A DNA stretch of 64,000 nucleotides from Phlegmacium glaucopus (lineage: Eukaryota > Basidiomycota > Agaricomycetes > Agaricales > Cortinariaceae). Both the position numbers and the translations under genes were made by a program. Under the pieces are notes generated by a model that had not been told where the DNA came from, ran no database searches, and saw nothing but the letters and a program-made list of their open reading frames with translations. Location of the stretch: positions 562,570 to 626,569 of the forward strand of contig MU130378.1 in the NCBI GenBank assembly GCA_015039465.1, written 5' to 3'. This document shows, one piece after another, positions 35,330 through 46,800 of this stretch; within the stretch, counting starts at the first letter, position 1, and each line of letters starts with the position of its first letter.

Positions 35330-36600
35330 ATGGCTAATGTTCTACATCCCCAAATCAATTTTCATCCTCGACCTGTTTCTCATGCGCCTTCACCATTTGG
35401 ATTCGGATTCGGTTTAGGCTCTTCCTCCATGAGTCGGACACCCACCACACCGGGCCACACAAATCCTGCAGCCTTTCATCAACTTGCTACATCTGTCACA
35501 CAGACAGCCTCTACAAGACTGCAGAAGAGAAGACTTGATCCTGAAGATGACTCAGACTCATGTGCAACGAATAGAGATGAATCCATGGACCGAAGTCCTA
35601 CACCTGAACGGCTAAAGCGGGCAGCCCCCAAACGAGCTCGTGTGCTCAATGTCATAGAACCTGGTGCAAAAGATGAAGGCACTGAAAAGGAAAACAAAGC
35701 ACCAGGCAGTACAGCAGAAGACGATGTCGATATCGGAGTGTTGTTAGGTTGGCATTATTATTGCTGTTGTTGTGAACTCTTTACTGAAGCAGATCCATTA
35801 CAGCTAGTCTACCACCCCAATCCCTCTTGCCTCTACTTTCTTCCTTGCTCAAAGTGCAACCGGCTTTAAAGTCGACAATACTACCATTAATTCCACGGCC
35901 CACGCTTGAAACCGCTATTCAAGCACTTGCACAATCTGCCAAACGCTTGCGAGAGGCATATCCCTATTCCAATCCTCCTGCGTTTTCTCAAGGGCCTTCA
36001 TCTTTTGGATCTACTACACGACCTTCCGAACAGCTACCTTTTGGCCACACTGGCCACACTTCCTCCCATGCGAATCCGTCAGGGATGCGAGATTCCTACA
36101 TAATATCACGATTGCGACCACATGTGGCCGACTTTGTTTCAAGCTGCATGTCGTATCTTCCTTACTTTACTTGTGTTTCCTCGACACAACTTTCTTCTTC
36201 GATTCCATTGACTTCACAATCACACTTGGCGACGACAATCCAGTCTTTGCACAAAGACAAATTCCATCCTTCAGAGACCTTCCTTTTTCTATCGGCGGTC
36301 ACTAAGCATCTCATAGAGCAACCACCTCTTACTCTGTCTCAACTTTCTCCATTGATCCTAGGTCGACTTTCTGAAGACTGGAAAATGTGGGTAGATAAGG
36401 TCGATGAACTTGTTAATAGACAGGGCGGCATGTTTGGGAGTGAGACGGTCCGAAGTTGGGAACGGGGCCTGGATGAAATGGCGGCAGCAGATGCACTGCC
36501 AGTCTCAGATGAGATGAGAAGTGTAAGGGATAGCTGGGTGTCGAAAGTTGGATGGCTGGTGGGGAGAACGACAGTACAACATCCAATGGATGAAATCTGA
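35330..36600 (+). CDS. STS1: Nuclear proteasome tethering factor Sts1/Cut8
   Basis: Two exons (35330-35747, 35804-36600) give 404 residues. The disordered N-terminus carries basic clusters (LQKRRLDPE, LKRAAPKRARVLN) that could serve as nuclear import signals. Lysines near the N-terminus are the ubiquitinated tether in Cut8. The conserved core begins LLPLLSSLLKVQPALKSTIL, then LIPRPTLETAIQALAQSAKR and RPHVADFVSSCMSYLPYF. It continues through a six-helix region ending in WVSKVGWLVGR. Sts1/Cut8 binds the 26S proteasome and holds it at the nucleus. A TCACGTGA site lies 76 bp upstream of the start. Confidence 0.88.
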
Positions 36601-36747
36601 TTACACAATAACTGTTTTTGGAAACCACAATTTTATTTAAATAATTTGCAAGCTTACAAATTCTGACAAATTCTACTAAAAAAAAGTTGTGTTTTTGCAA
36701 CTCTCCAAATCCTTGTAAGGGGGCAGGAGTATTCATTTCCTCCATGC

Positions 36748-38560
36748 ATGCCCCTACGCGCCTTTCGCCTCTTTCCTATGCTGACTACTACCGAACTAAC
36801 CTTTGCCACATCATCCTCGTTCACTTTGACTCTACAAATCGCTGCCGGTCGAGCATGGTCTCGACGTGCCATAGCTCATGCTCAACCAAATACAGAAGAC
36901 ACACATGGAACCACACGTGGAAAAAAACTGTCCAAGCCTGGATCTTCATTTCTGACGGCTGGCCCATCCAGGTTATACTTCATTTTTCACCTGACGTTTC
37001 GAAATATTGAACAGTAATGACCATAGAATGCCTGGCGCCAAGGTCCCGTCGTGTAGTGATGCCCAAGTAGACGGCAATCTTACGGCGTGTTTTCCGCCTA
37101 CGGTACTTCGCGGCAAACAGAAGCAATCCCCTGTTCATATCCCCCCAGAAGGCATAGACATGACTGGGACAGTTCCTCGCTACATCTACTTTGACCCAGT
37201 GATGAACAACTACGAACCCACTCCTACTGATTTATTCTCCGAAGAGGCCCCCATTAGAGATTCTCTCAAAGACATATCTTCGAAGGACTTGTCAGAATAT
37301 CTTACTACTGTCAGCGTCGAACCGTTGCTGCCCGGAAGCTTCCTCCTCCCAATACCCACAAGCGCCAGGTCACTCTACCATAATCTAATCCATATTCTCA
37401 GGACTCGTAAACCCCCGCCAACCCTTCCCGCGCTTATAGACTATCATCTACTCTTTCCAAAATGCCACTCGACTAGGTCATACAATTTATTGATTTTTTT
37501 AAGTTTACGCCATCGCTCTTTTGGTATAACGCAGTCGCTCTTCCACGAAATGCAACGCCGCTCCATTCAGAATAACATTGAAACCTACCAACTTCACGTC
37601 CGTTGGTTTATTTATCAAGGCTTTTGGGATAAGGCTTGGAGTTACGTCATGCAGTTGATGAACAAATTCCCGGGAGGCACGATCCCATTTCCTATCTGGT
37701 TGGAATTCTGTCATACACGCAAGGGTCGAACTATAATACGAGAAGACGAATTCAATCAAAAGAAAATGATCGTTCACAAGCTAGTTGAGCCGTCATCGCT
37801 CTTTTCTGCACGCAGGAAGATCATGAATACAAATAGGCCACTGTCAATTCCCACACTCAAAGACACGCCGCCGGCTGCCATCCGTAATATAGTGCAGCTA
37901 ATGGTGAAGGCAAAGCTGAGACGCCAGGCTATCAAACTTACCGAGGATTACTTCAAAGCTCTACCCCTGCAATTGGGCCGAAGGATGAACCACCGGTGTC
38001 TTGACATTATCAAAGTCCATTTGGTCTTCAATGGCACAGGCAAAACTGGACTACCTAGGTTCAATGCGGCGAAAACGCTTTTGTTTTCCTTATTGTCATC
38101 AAATCCGTCACTACGACCCACTTCTGACACCGTGCTTTTCATTCTTTCCACTCTTGGAAAGGCTAAGCGCTGTGGCACGAAGGCTTGGAACTTTCTTTCT
38201 TTCTGCAAAGAAAAATGGGGTCCCGAGGTGGAAGACCGCCGCGTACAAAGACGCGTTTCGAAGTGGGCATTGAAGGAAGGGCGCATGGACATCGTGGCGA
38301 CTATTTTGCGAGCAGAGGCTTTCGAACGCCGTTCTCGTGAACGCCGTTTATTGGAACTTAAAGTGCTAGACCAGAAACGGCCCCGTGCCAAGGTACTACT
38401 CCGTCCATCCGTACGGAGGATTTATCCTCGTAATGGCAGAGAGGCTCGGTTGTGGCGTCGTCTTCGTATACGAATCCGTCACAAAATATTTAAGCATATA
38501 GCTCAAGGCCGCCAGTTCATCAAAACACGGCGAATGTCTGCTTTGGATTCTATGCCATAA
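36748..38560 (+). CDS. Mitochondrial pentatricopeptide-like protein
   Basis: Two exons (36748-36971, 37015-38560) give 589 residues. The first exon encodes a classical mitochondrial targeting sequence (MPLRAFRLFPMLTTTELTFA with later RAWSRRAIA). The body is helical, with PPR-like helical pairs (YNLLIFLSLRHRSFGITQSL, then FHEMQRRSI; YQLHVRWFIYQGFWDKAWSY). The last 130 residues are extremely basic (KRPRAKVLLRPSVRRIYPR, LRIRIRHKIFKH), suiting RNA binding. No precise orthologue is recognised. A role in mitochondrial RNA processing or translation is inferred from the presequence and composition. The open frame starting at 37007 is not the true start, because phase and targeting signal come from the upstream exon. 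Confidence 0.75.
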
Positions 38561-39859
38561 CGTAGGAAATATATGGACGAGCCTGAATCTGTCAATACTT
38601 GTATTTCTACTGTTGGCGCTGGGAGTTTTCCGACACCTGGGCACCAAATTTTTCACCGTATTACGAAGTCATAGCCTCCTCCGATCAAGGGTTATGGTGG
38701 GAGACTGTAACACTAGTCTCAGTGGTATCTGGGAAGAAAATATTTAGTCTGTGGGATATCTGGATGCTGAGTTTGAGCGCCTAAAAGGGCTACGAAGGTG
38801 ATCTAAATACACAATATAAAACTTTATTGTTTAGATTTTACGCGATGATTCAAGCAGCGAACCCCGAATCTAGCTTCAAATTGCACTATAGGGTTGGCCA
38901 TCGACAGTCTTCCAAGTTCGATCGACGTCAAAACGATCAGCATACTGTCACTTCTGATTCTTTTCTTTGCCTATAAACTGCCAAGCTTGGCTCATATCCG
39001 CAAAATTTAACTTAATGTGCCGCTCAGATCCCTGGTGCGAGAATGGCTCGCCAAAGCGGGTTAGACGATCGACCATTCTTTCGTCTCACTCGAAACTGGT
39101 CAACGCTCCAAGATTTTCATTCAAGCAGCGGTATCTCTCTTTTTTTCGGTGCGGTGAATTCCTTGACATGGATAGGTGATTACCTTTGGGCATCTTGCCT
39201 TCTTTTTGAAAGGTGTAAATTTCTTAAGAGCTTCATTGAAATCCCCGCTCATTTCGTGATCCGTACCTTGCCAAGTTTCCCAGATCATACTGTATCTATG
39301 TCCATGATCTCGCCGGATTGGATCGAGGGTTAACACCGATGACTCCTTTGCCATATCATGAGCGCTGCGATAACTCGTCGCATTATTTAATCTTCAAGCA
39401 CCTCTGTGGCCTCGTTTAAGTCTCCTTGAACTCATTTTTCTCCCCTCCCCATTCTTCAGACCTTCAGAGATATTCAATACACACGGTTACACCGGATGTC
39501 GATCGTCTGAAATTCCTGACTAAACTCTATTATGCCAATCATCTATGGTACCCTCTTGCCATGCTCTTGTCACTTTCTTTGTACGTGCGGTTTGTTTATC
39601 CTATATTTTAAATGTCGTTGACTTGACGTCATGCACTCCCTGCTTGACCATTCACCTCCGCTTCCAAACATGTCATAGTACATTCCACCCTGTCCTTAAT
39701 TTCATCCTCAATCACGCAAAACTCCATACAAGAGCGGCCTACTATACTAGGTTAATTCAACATACGCCACACCCCAAAAGAAAATGTTATAAAAAGCAAC
39801 ACGGTGATGTTGAAACTTTCAGGCAATTCATATAATTTTCTTTCCTGCGTTTCTGCCTA
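38561..39859. other. Long intergenic region with one weak minus-strand coding candidate
   Basis: This 1.3-kb gap holds no well-supported gene. A minus-strand frame starts with ATG at 39354 and could splice to a frame ending near 38963 (GEPFSHQGSERHIKLNFADM), which stops at a TGA. The same frame continues for 23 more codons before the next stop. Splice sites for joining the two parts are poor. It could be an eroding or very short gene, or chance. Open frames on the plus strand are shadows. Confidence 0.35.
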
Positions 39860-40783
39860 ATGGCTCCTTCAATCGAACGCTTTCTGGCTATATCATGCAC
39901 CAATGTTGGTGTCGGACCCGGTGGTACTACGAATCTACTCGCGTAAAACACTCATTGCTTTCTTTGTAACCATGCTAACTTTGACCATGTCCTAGACGAT
40001 TAGCCATTGTGGATTATCGCGGTACAACTATCTTCGACAAATACGTAGCGCCTACTACTACGGTCTGCACAATCCAGATAAAGACGATACCACTATTGAA
40101 AAAAATTTCTCTAGGTGACCGATTACCGAACGGCCAGCACGGGTATCACTCAGGCTCACCTTTATTCAGGTTCGTATGGTTTTGAATTGTATTTATTCAC
40201 CAGATTCTTATTCGTACTCCAAGCGGATGCTTGGACATTCAATATGATTCAAAATCATGCTTCAACTCTTTTCAGAGGAAAGATCTTAGTTGGGCATAGT
40301 CTTTGGAATGATCTTGCAGGTAACAACTAACTTTTGCCATAAACAAAAATTTCCTTATCACAAAAATATTTACTAATCGTCCTAGTTCTTGGCTTACCCC
40401 ATCCCGCTGTTGACACACGCGATGTGGCACTTTATCAGGTTCGCTCTGTCGTGAATGTTTTTTTTCTTTCTATCATTGACTTGGGTAATGTTTCCTTGAT
40501 AGCCGTTTCGCAACGCTTTACGATCCAATCAAATCATCGGTCTACAAACCCTCGCGTGGCAATTAATGTCGAGACGCTGCCAAGAAGGTCAGCTACACCC
40601 TGTGAGTGTTATATGTATTAGAGATGAATGAATTCATCCCTCATCAACTGCCTGAAGCTTGAAAATGCTCGTGCTGCTTTGGACATTTATCGCTCAGATA
40701 GCCAAGCATGGGAGCGTTCGATTTCTCAGGGTAACTGGCCTTGCGCTCTTCCACCAAGCACATTTTCTCGTTGCTATCTTTGA
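39860..40783 (+). CDS. REX4-like DEDDh exonuclease-fold protein, probably catalytically dead
   Basis: Seven exons (39860-39942, 39996-40062, 40115-40169, 40224-40319, 40386-40438, 40503-40601, 40658-40783) give 192 residues. The fold follows REX4/XPMC2 exonucleases step by step: VGVGPGG after Exo I, LARLAIVDYRGTTIFDKYVA, VTDYRTASTGI, RGKILVGHSLWNDLAVLGLP, DTRDVALYQPFR. The Exo I motif, normally DCEM, reads SCTN here, so both the Asp and the Glu are gone. The Exo II Asp (NDL) remains. In Exo III the usual His and Asp are replaced by Leu and Asn (LHPLENARAA). Four of five metal or proton-handling residues are therefore missing although the gene is intact. REX4 enzymes process rRNA; this one may only bind RNA or protein. 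Confidence 0.8.
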
Positions 40784-41084
40784 CTTCTGCCTTGTTATTT
40801 CAATATCAACATTTCCCTTATGCCGTCCCTATTCCTGTATTTGCGGATCTGGCCATGTGCGATACCTTTTGGCTTAGATCATAGTCCTATTTAATCCCCC
40901 TTCAGGCTTGCTGAAACTCTAATTGTAGTCTATTGTACTTTCAAGGGTATCAAGATGCAAACAATATTAATGGATCTGTGTAATTTAGACGCGGTGTGAT
41001 ATATTTGGTATATCATTCCCCAAAAGGAGATCCTGCCAATTGAGTTTGTAAAAAAACCCCATTTTTATTGGCAGACAGACGGGT
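40784..41084. other. Intergenic: convergent 3' ends
   Basis: This 301-bp interval lies between the stop codons of the REX4-like gene (+) and the carrier gene (-). It should hold only 3' UTRs. No other feature was seen. Confidence 0.5.
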
Positions 41085-42669
41085 TCAGTCATGTCGCACG
41101 AACCTTGGAATGTGTCTCTCTAAGTGCGTGTCTGTCAGGGTTGTAAGACCATAGCATAATCCTCGATAGGGTCACGGTGAATACCTTTTCAGCACCTAGA
41201 ACTCTCATCGTCCCTTCATAGACAAAGACCGCAGAGGCATTGACGGGGAATGCACGTAAAAAACAGGGCCCTAGACCTCGGAAAAATCCGCGCAATCCAT
41301 CTTGAACATAGATGCGGCGTGCAATCAGAAGAAAAGATGGTCGTGTCAGGACCGGTGTTGATGAAGTTGGATAAGGGAGGGGATAAGGATGAGCCATCAT
41401 TCGACTTGGAAAAGAACCAGTTAATAGGAACCGTTTCGTGCTATTTTACACCTACTTCTTGATATTATCGAAAGGGATGGCCATCCCCCAATAAGCAAAG
41501 GAACCGAGACCACCGGAAAGAAAGGTGGCGGCACCAGTGCTTATCTATTTGGGTAAAATGAGGCTATGCTACATAACGTGAGTTCTAAATTCCACTTACC
41601 TCGAAAGGCGTCCCTGCCAATTGGGAGAAGCTCCGCATGAGCACCTTTTAAGCTCTGTCAGAAATTCTGCATATTTTCAGGTTCACACACCTCAAAGGAT
41701 AGGAACATCCAGAAAAAGTTACTCCTGAAAGCAAGGCTACCAGTAAACCCAGACCATAGACCCCAAATACCCTGGACGCGGACTATTTGTTTTGCACAGT
41801 CAATAGGGCCTTTGAATTGACGAGCTGAGACGGCTTTCTGAGACTGAAGCTGTAGTTTGACTTTTAAGTTTTAACGCAGGTCGGTCAGTACAACTCGGAA
41901 AGATCATGGATAGTGCAGATGACCTTTCAATAGTTCAACAGGAGTTGCGATAAGGGCGCTGAGGTGTTTTGAATATTTGAGTACGAAAAATCACGAGAAC
42001 TTCGCACCTGGTCCAGCCGGCAAATAGGCCAGCAATACCATGAGCAAAAACAGTTAGACGAGGGGACCCTGCAGGCCCTGTGTTTTCGGTCATTCCATGT
42101 CGGAGTAGAAATAGTCGGTAGTTATGCAGAGAGCCAAGAAGAACAGAATCAATGGCAGCCCAACCAACCGCAGGAGGGCTTGCTCCCTTGTACAGAGCGA
42201 GTATACCCTAGATTCAAAATTAGCACCAAAACGCGCATAGATAACAACAATTTTCACACCTCATTTTTTATGACCTTTGCTACAACATCCAAAGCGCCAC
42301 GGTACGTGCCTGGCGGAGAGCATTGCATACGCGTCTTGACAGTATCAAAACTTTGAAAGGGTTGTGACTGAAAATCCAAGATGCCGCTGCTGAATAATTG
42401 AGTTATGGAGGTCTGAATGAAGGGTCAGAGCACCTACAGATAATTTGCCTACCCATGACCAACAGCGACCTAAAAATATGGACGCCACAGGTTTAAATTA
42501 TGAATAGAATTGAATAAAACGTGGAATTAACTTTAGTAAGACCTTGAGAAAAAAGTGGACCCGTTTGAACAGCTGATTAGAGACATGGCGAACTGTACAT
42601 ACCGCTACCCATGCCAGCCAAGGCACCGACTAGTCTAATCCGACGACTCTGGTTATCATCTTGACTCAT
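41085..42669 (-). CDS. Mitochondrial carrier family (SLC25) protein
   Basis: Eleven exons (42669-42603, 42542-42532, 42469-42453, 42350-42260, 42207-42008, 41958-41924, 41860-41691, 41644-41600, 41544-41456, 41404-41185, 41117-41085) give 325 residues, the usual carrier size. Three tandem carrier repeats are visible. Their signatures are GFDTVKTRMQ, PVELLKVKLQLQ and PFDNIKNRMM. The first lacks the usual proline. Each repeat continues into an aromatic-Gly segment (YKGASPPAVGWAAIDSVL, LWSGFTGSLAFRSNFFW, FFRGLGPCFLRAFPVNAS). The protein should sit in the inner mitochondrial membrane; the substrate is unknown, with the amino-acid/carnitine-like branch most likely. The second and third exons hold only 11 and 17 bp. 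The last intron is uncertain; reading through ends at 41089. Confidence 0.85.
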
Positions 42670-42819
42670 TAAATGGCCCTGGAGCAAAGGAGGACCTTTA
42701 TGTAAATTGGACAACAAATAACAAAGCGGTTCTTGAATGAAAGTCCGACTGTTAGCACGGCTAAACAAAGAGACACCGGAGTATCATTCGCGCTGCCAGT
42801 GCTCCTGCGTAACTCTCAT
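42670..42819. promoter_or_regulatory. Bidirectional promoter, carrier / RING-CH gene
   Basis: Only 150 bp separate the divergent start codons. A short plus-strand frame in it (from 42733) is in phase with the RING-CH gene, but the conserved domain starts right after the ATG at 42820. It is read as 5' UTR. Confidence 0.4.
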
Positions 42820-43632
42820 ATGCCGTCAGAAGAGAAACAGTGCAGAATATGTCTCGATGGCCCAGAGTCTGAGCCAGAACTTGGGCGTCTTATTCGCCCT
42901 TGTCTGTGTAAGGGGTCAATTAGTGTAAGCTCGCTATTTGAGAACTTGACGCTGAGCAATCTTGAATCATATTATTGCAGTATGTTCACCTCAAGTGCTT
43001 GCACAGGTGGCGAAGCATCTCGGCGTCGAAAAGTGCCTTCTTTGCATGCCCCCAATGTCATTATCAGTATAGATTCGCCAGAACTCGCATTGTAGGCATT
43101 GGGACCAATCCAGGTGCATATAAGTTTCTTCAAGTCAGCAAATGCTTATATTCTTCTAGTTCTAGTGGGCGGTCTATCTGGTCTACTTTTCACTCTTCTT
43201 GTGATGATTGCATCGTATATCACCACATTCTTCATGTCTTCCTTCGAAGAACCTACATATTACCACCCTTTCTATGTCAATCCATTGGATGTAGTCCACG
43301 ACCTTGTTACAGCAGCATTTCGTGTCATGAAGGATGGAAATCTGGCTGGTATTCTCGAGGATAACATCCAACGGCCTGTCGCACCCTCTGTACCAAGGCC
43401 TCCCCGTGGCATCATAACACGCTTCATCCAGCGGTTCATAATCGGTCTTCCCTTAGTGGGAGCAGGATCCTTAGTCCATATGATATTATCTGTGCAAATT
43501 CTAGCTCCCATGCAATGGCTAGCACAGTACAGAGGCAGCCGCAACCGACGAAACAGTGGCTCGCAAGATATCGCTGCCCTTATCGTCATCACTTTACTCA
43601 TTGTCGGCGCCCTTAGGCACGTATTATATTAG
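42820..43632 (+). CDS. RING-CH (MARCH-type) membrane E3 ubiquitin ligase
   Basis: Three exons (42820-42924, 42981-43113, 43160-43632) give 236 residues. The N-terminal RING-CH domain (about residues 7-60) has the C4HC3 ligands in order: CRIC, CLC (PCLCKGSI), HLKC and CPQC, with the RWR segment between. Three membrane helices follow (VLVGGLSGLLFTLLVMIASY near residue 80, a helix around IIGLPLVGAGSLVHMILSV, and DIAALIVITLLIVGAL at the C-terminus). MARCH proteins ubiquitinate membrane proteins in the endomembrane system. The substrate cannot be inferred. Confidence 0.9.
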
Positions 43633-43887
43633 CAAATTGTCCTGGAAGCCTTGCTGACACTTATGGATAACACCAGAGCATTGTACAAGGTCTATCAATT
43701 CACCCAATCTATAACAAGGCGGGTCCTCCTACGAGCTGAAGATGCCATTCTGGAAGTTAACTAAAAGCTTATTTACTTTGTTTATTCACTACCATGCTAT
43801 GCTTATTTATTCAAAACAATTTGGACTGAAAATCGGAATAAAATTTCGAAGGATAGGGATAAATCATGTACCGTATATACCGTGTTG

Positions 43888-46800
43888 CTACCAATATTTT
43901 CGCAACTGGCGTTTAGCATTTTCATACAAAACCTTCGTTTCAGTCCGGCTGGGCTCCAGTTCGGACAGATATTGATCACATGCTGAGTCAACTCGAGCGA
44001 CTGGAAATTCTCCTCGTAAGGCGTTTGCTTGGGGCCGAGTGGACTCAGCGATCCAATCTGTTATAAGGACGGCAATCTCGGATGATACTGCTTGAACGTT
44101 TCCTTGATCATTAAAGGGTGGTACCTAAGACTTCGTTGAGCTGGGAGAAATATGATGAAATCAAATTAATTAATTACCTGAGATTCATACATCTCGTGGA
44201 ACACATCCCAAATTTCAGCAAATCGAACGCCAGATTGAATCAAAACGCGAGCTGCCCAACCAGGAGTTAAGGTATTCTTGTTGGCCAGTGTAAATCTGAC
44301 AAGTAAGGTAGCAATAAATCCTGGAAGCAACGAAAAATTAGGTGTACACTTTGAAAATAGATCGAAACACGAACGCAGTGGAAACGAACTCTCAGATGGA
44401 TAGAATCGTTGTCCCAGTGGTATTACGTTTGTCATTATTAGGTCTGCACGGTCCTTGGGATCGTCGGTTTCTTGCATGACTGTATGATGAACGATCAGTA
44501 CCAAAATAAGGAGCGAGTACGATTATGAGCAGTATACGAACTCTCTTCAAATATTTGATTCCAGATCGGGCGCGCCACTGCTTCATCGCGATGTTCAGAA
44601 ACATGCAAACATAGCAACTTGATGGCAGGGAGATCGAAGGGGACAGCAAATTGTTGATAGAGCTAATAAAGGCATCAGTAATGAGTCTGTACAGTGTTGC
44701 AACTGCTCACATCAGTCATCGTGAACAACTGTTTTGAAAGGAGCTTTATTCGTTCACCAACAGCAGGGGCATCGTCTACGTGAGGAAGAAGGGTGTTGTA
44801 GATTTCTAGTTGAACCTGTGCAACGTCAAGCTTTTCTTCAAGGTCTGTCAGAAAGGCAATCGCAGTTTCATGCCGTCCACCAATTGAGATGGGATGTGAT
44901 TTGGCATTGGCTACTGCCAAGGTGAGGTATTCGAGCCGAACGTCCAGATGGAGGTCGAATCTTTATTTTAACTTGAACGGATGAATACGAATGGGAAAGG
45001 AAAGTGCTTACTGGGTGGATTCTGCCATGGCACCCAACACTTCGGCGGCCCTTAGCGGCTGCCCATTCTTGACATAAAACTGCCAAAGCAGCTGGAATTT
45101 CTGAACTGTCACAGGTTCCCGCCTAAGGTGCGCTTCAAGGAATGGCGGTCTCATCTGAACGCAGAATGTGACGGACGTAATGAAATGAAGGTGTGACAAA
45201 GCATACCTCGAGTAGATCATCCGCCAAGTTTCTGTTTATTAACCAGTCATAAAGTGTCGAATGGAACATCTCGTCCTCGCTGGAAAATGCAAGTTCATAT
45301 GCATGGCTGCGGACGGTCTCAGGATCATCAAGAGCAGGAATGCCTGCGGTAGCAGATGCTTGTGGTTGGCTGCACTTTCCCTCAAATACCGTCAATGAGT
45401 CCAAAATAAGATCATAGCATCTAAGCCTTCGCTGAAGCAGTTCTTGTCGAGAATCGTTGGATGCTGCACCAGTATGCCAACACTCGAGAGCGCTGTTGTC
45501 TGGATCCTGTGCCTCAGCACAACTCAATGGAAGGTTGATAGCACCTAATACACAATATATGAGCTAGGGACAGGAGCGGGTGAAAGGCCTACCTTTAGCA
45601 TAATTCAATTGTTGGAAGTCGCCCACGAGTTCCCTGAGCTTCTCAAACCCAAGGACGCGAGCACCTTTGGTGAAGAGCCTTAGATAAAGCATTCGATGTT
45701 TGTCTCATAGGAATATTTGAAATGAGTGCAACTAGAAACATACCGCAGAGCTTCAGCGAGATACTTTTGTCTTTCAGTGGGATTACGGGTCTCGGCAGCC
45801 TTACGGATATTTTCTTTTGCCTAGAGACGGATTTAGCCAGCGCTCGCTGCATAGTTGGAAGAATTACCTTATAAAGCATGACATCGTCCGTACTGCAGAA
45901 TGACCCACATCGATGCTGCAATACTTCACTTATTGTATCGACCTTAATGACTACATTGGTCGAAAGAGGAGTGAATTAGGTGGATTATGACTTACGCTAA
46001 TCTGCTGTCCGATCTGCTGATCAATTACGACATTGACCAGTGCTCGCGATATCGTCATTCCATGCGAGGAGGTAATCAAATCCTCGAAGGTTTGACTCGC
46101 AATAATTTTTTGGGTGTCAACATCACATCTGTCAAGCTTCAGGATTATCCACAGTAAGAAAGATGTTTTACATACTCAGCTATCAGTTGTCCAAGGTGAT
46201 AGTCATTGAGAAGTAACACGAATGAGAGAGCTTCTATCGTCCTCGATAGTAGACTTTGAAGTTCGGATACAGAATTTTGCTCGGCCTAATTTAAAGGGAA
46301 GGAGATGAATGTTCCGATTCGACATTGTTGAGAAAGATATACCTTCCATGCCTCCTGCTCCGTCACAGGAGTCCGACTAGACGTTGGCTCACTTGGCGAA
46401 GAATGAAACAGATGTGGATTGCGGCTCAAAAAATCTTTCAGAGCATAAAGATTCTTTTGAACATTGATCAAGGTGCCTTCCGGTGTATTGAGAATTTGTG
46501 ATCCAGAAGGGCTAGAAGGAAGTCCGTATCAACGAAAACGCAAGGTTGATTGTAATTTATATACTTGCCTTGTACATGTTACTTTCAATTTCCAAATAGG
46601 TCTTACGAGGCGCGCGAAGTACAGGGCAAAGCCCTCTCGTCTACCGCTAAAGATGGCCGAGCCCTTATTTTCCGCTAGGACAGTAATTAATGGACCTGGG
46701 AGGTTGAAAGAAAGATAGGATTTACATGTTCCATACATAACTCGCTCCGTCCAAATGGGCCGTTCTCCGAAATCATAGAACGCCTGCTTGGCCACGGCAG

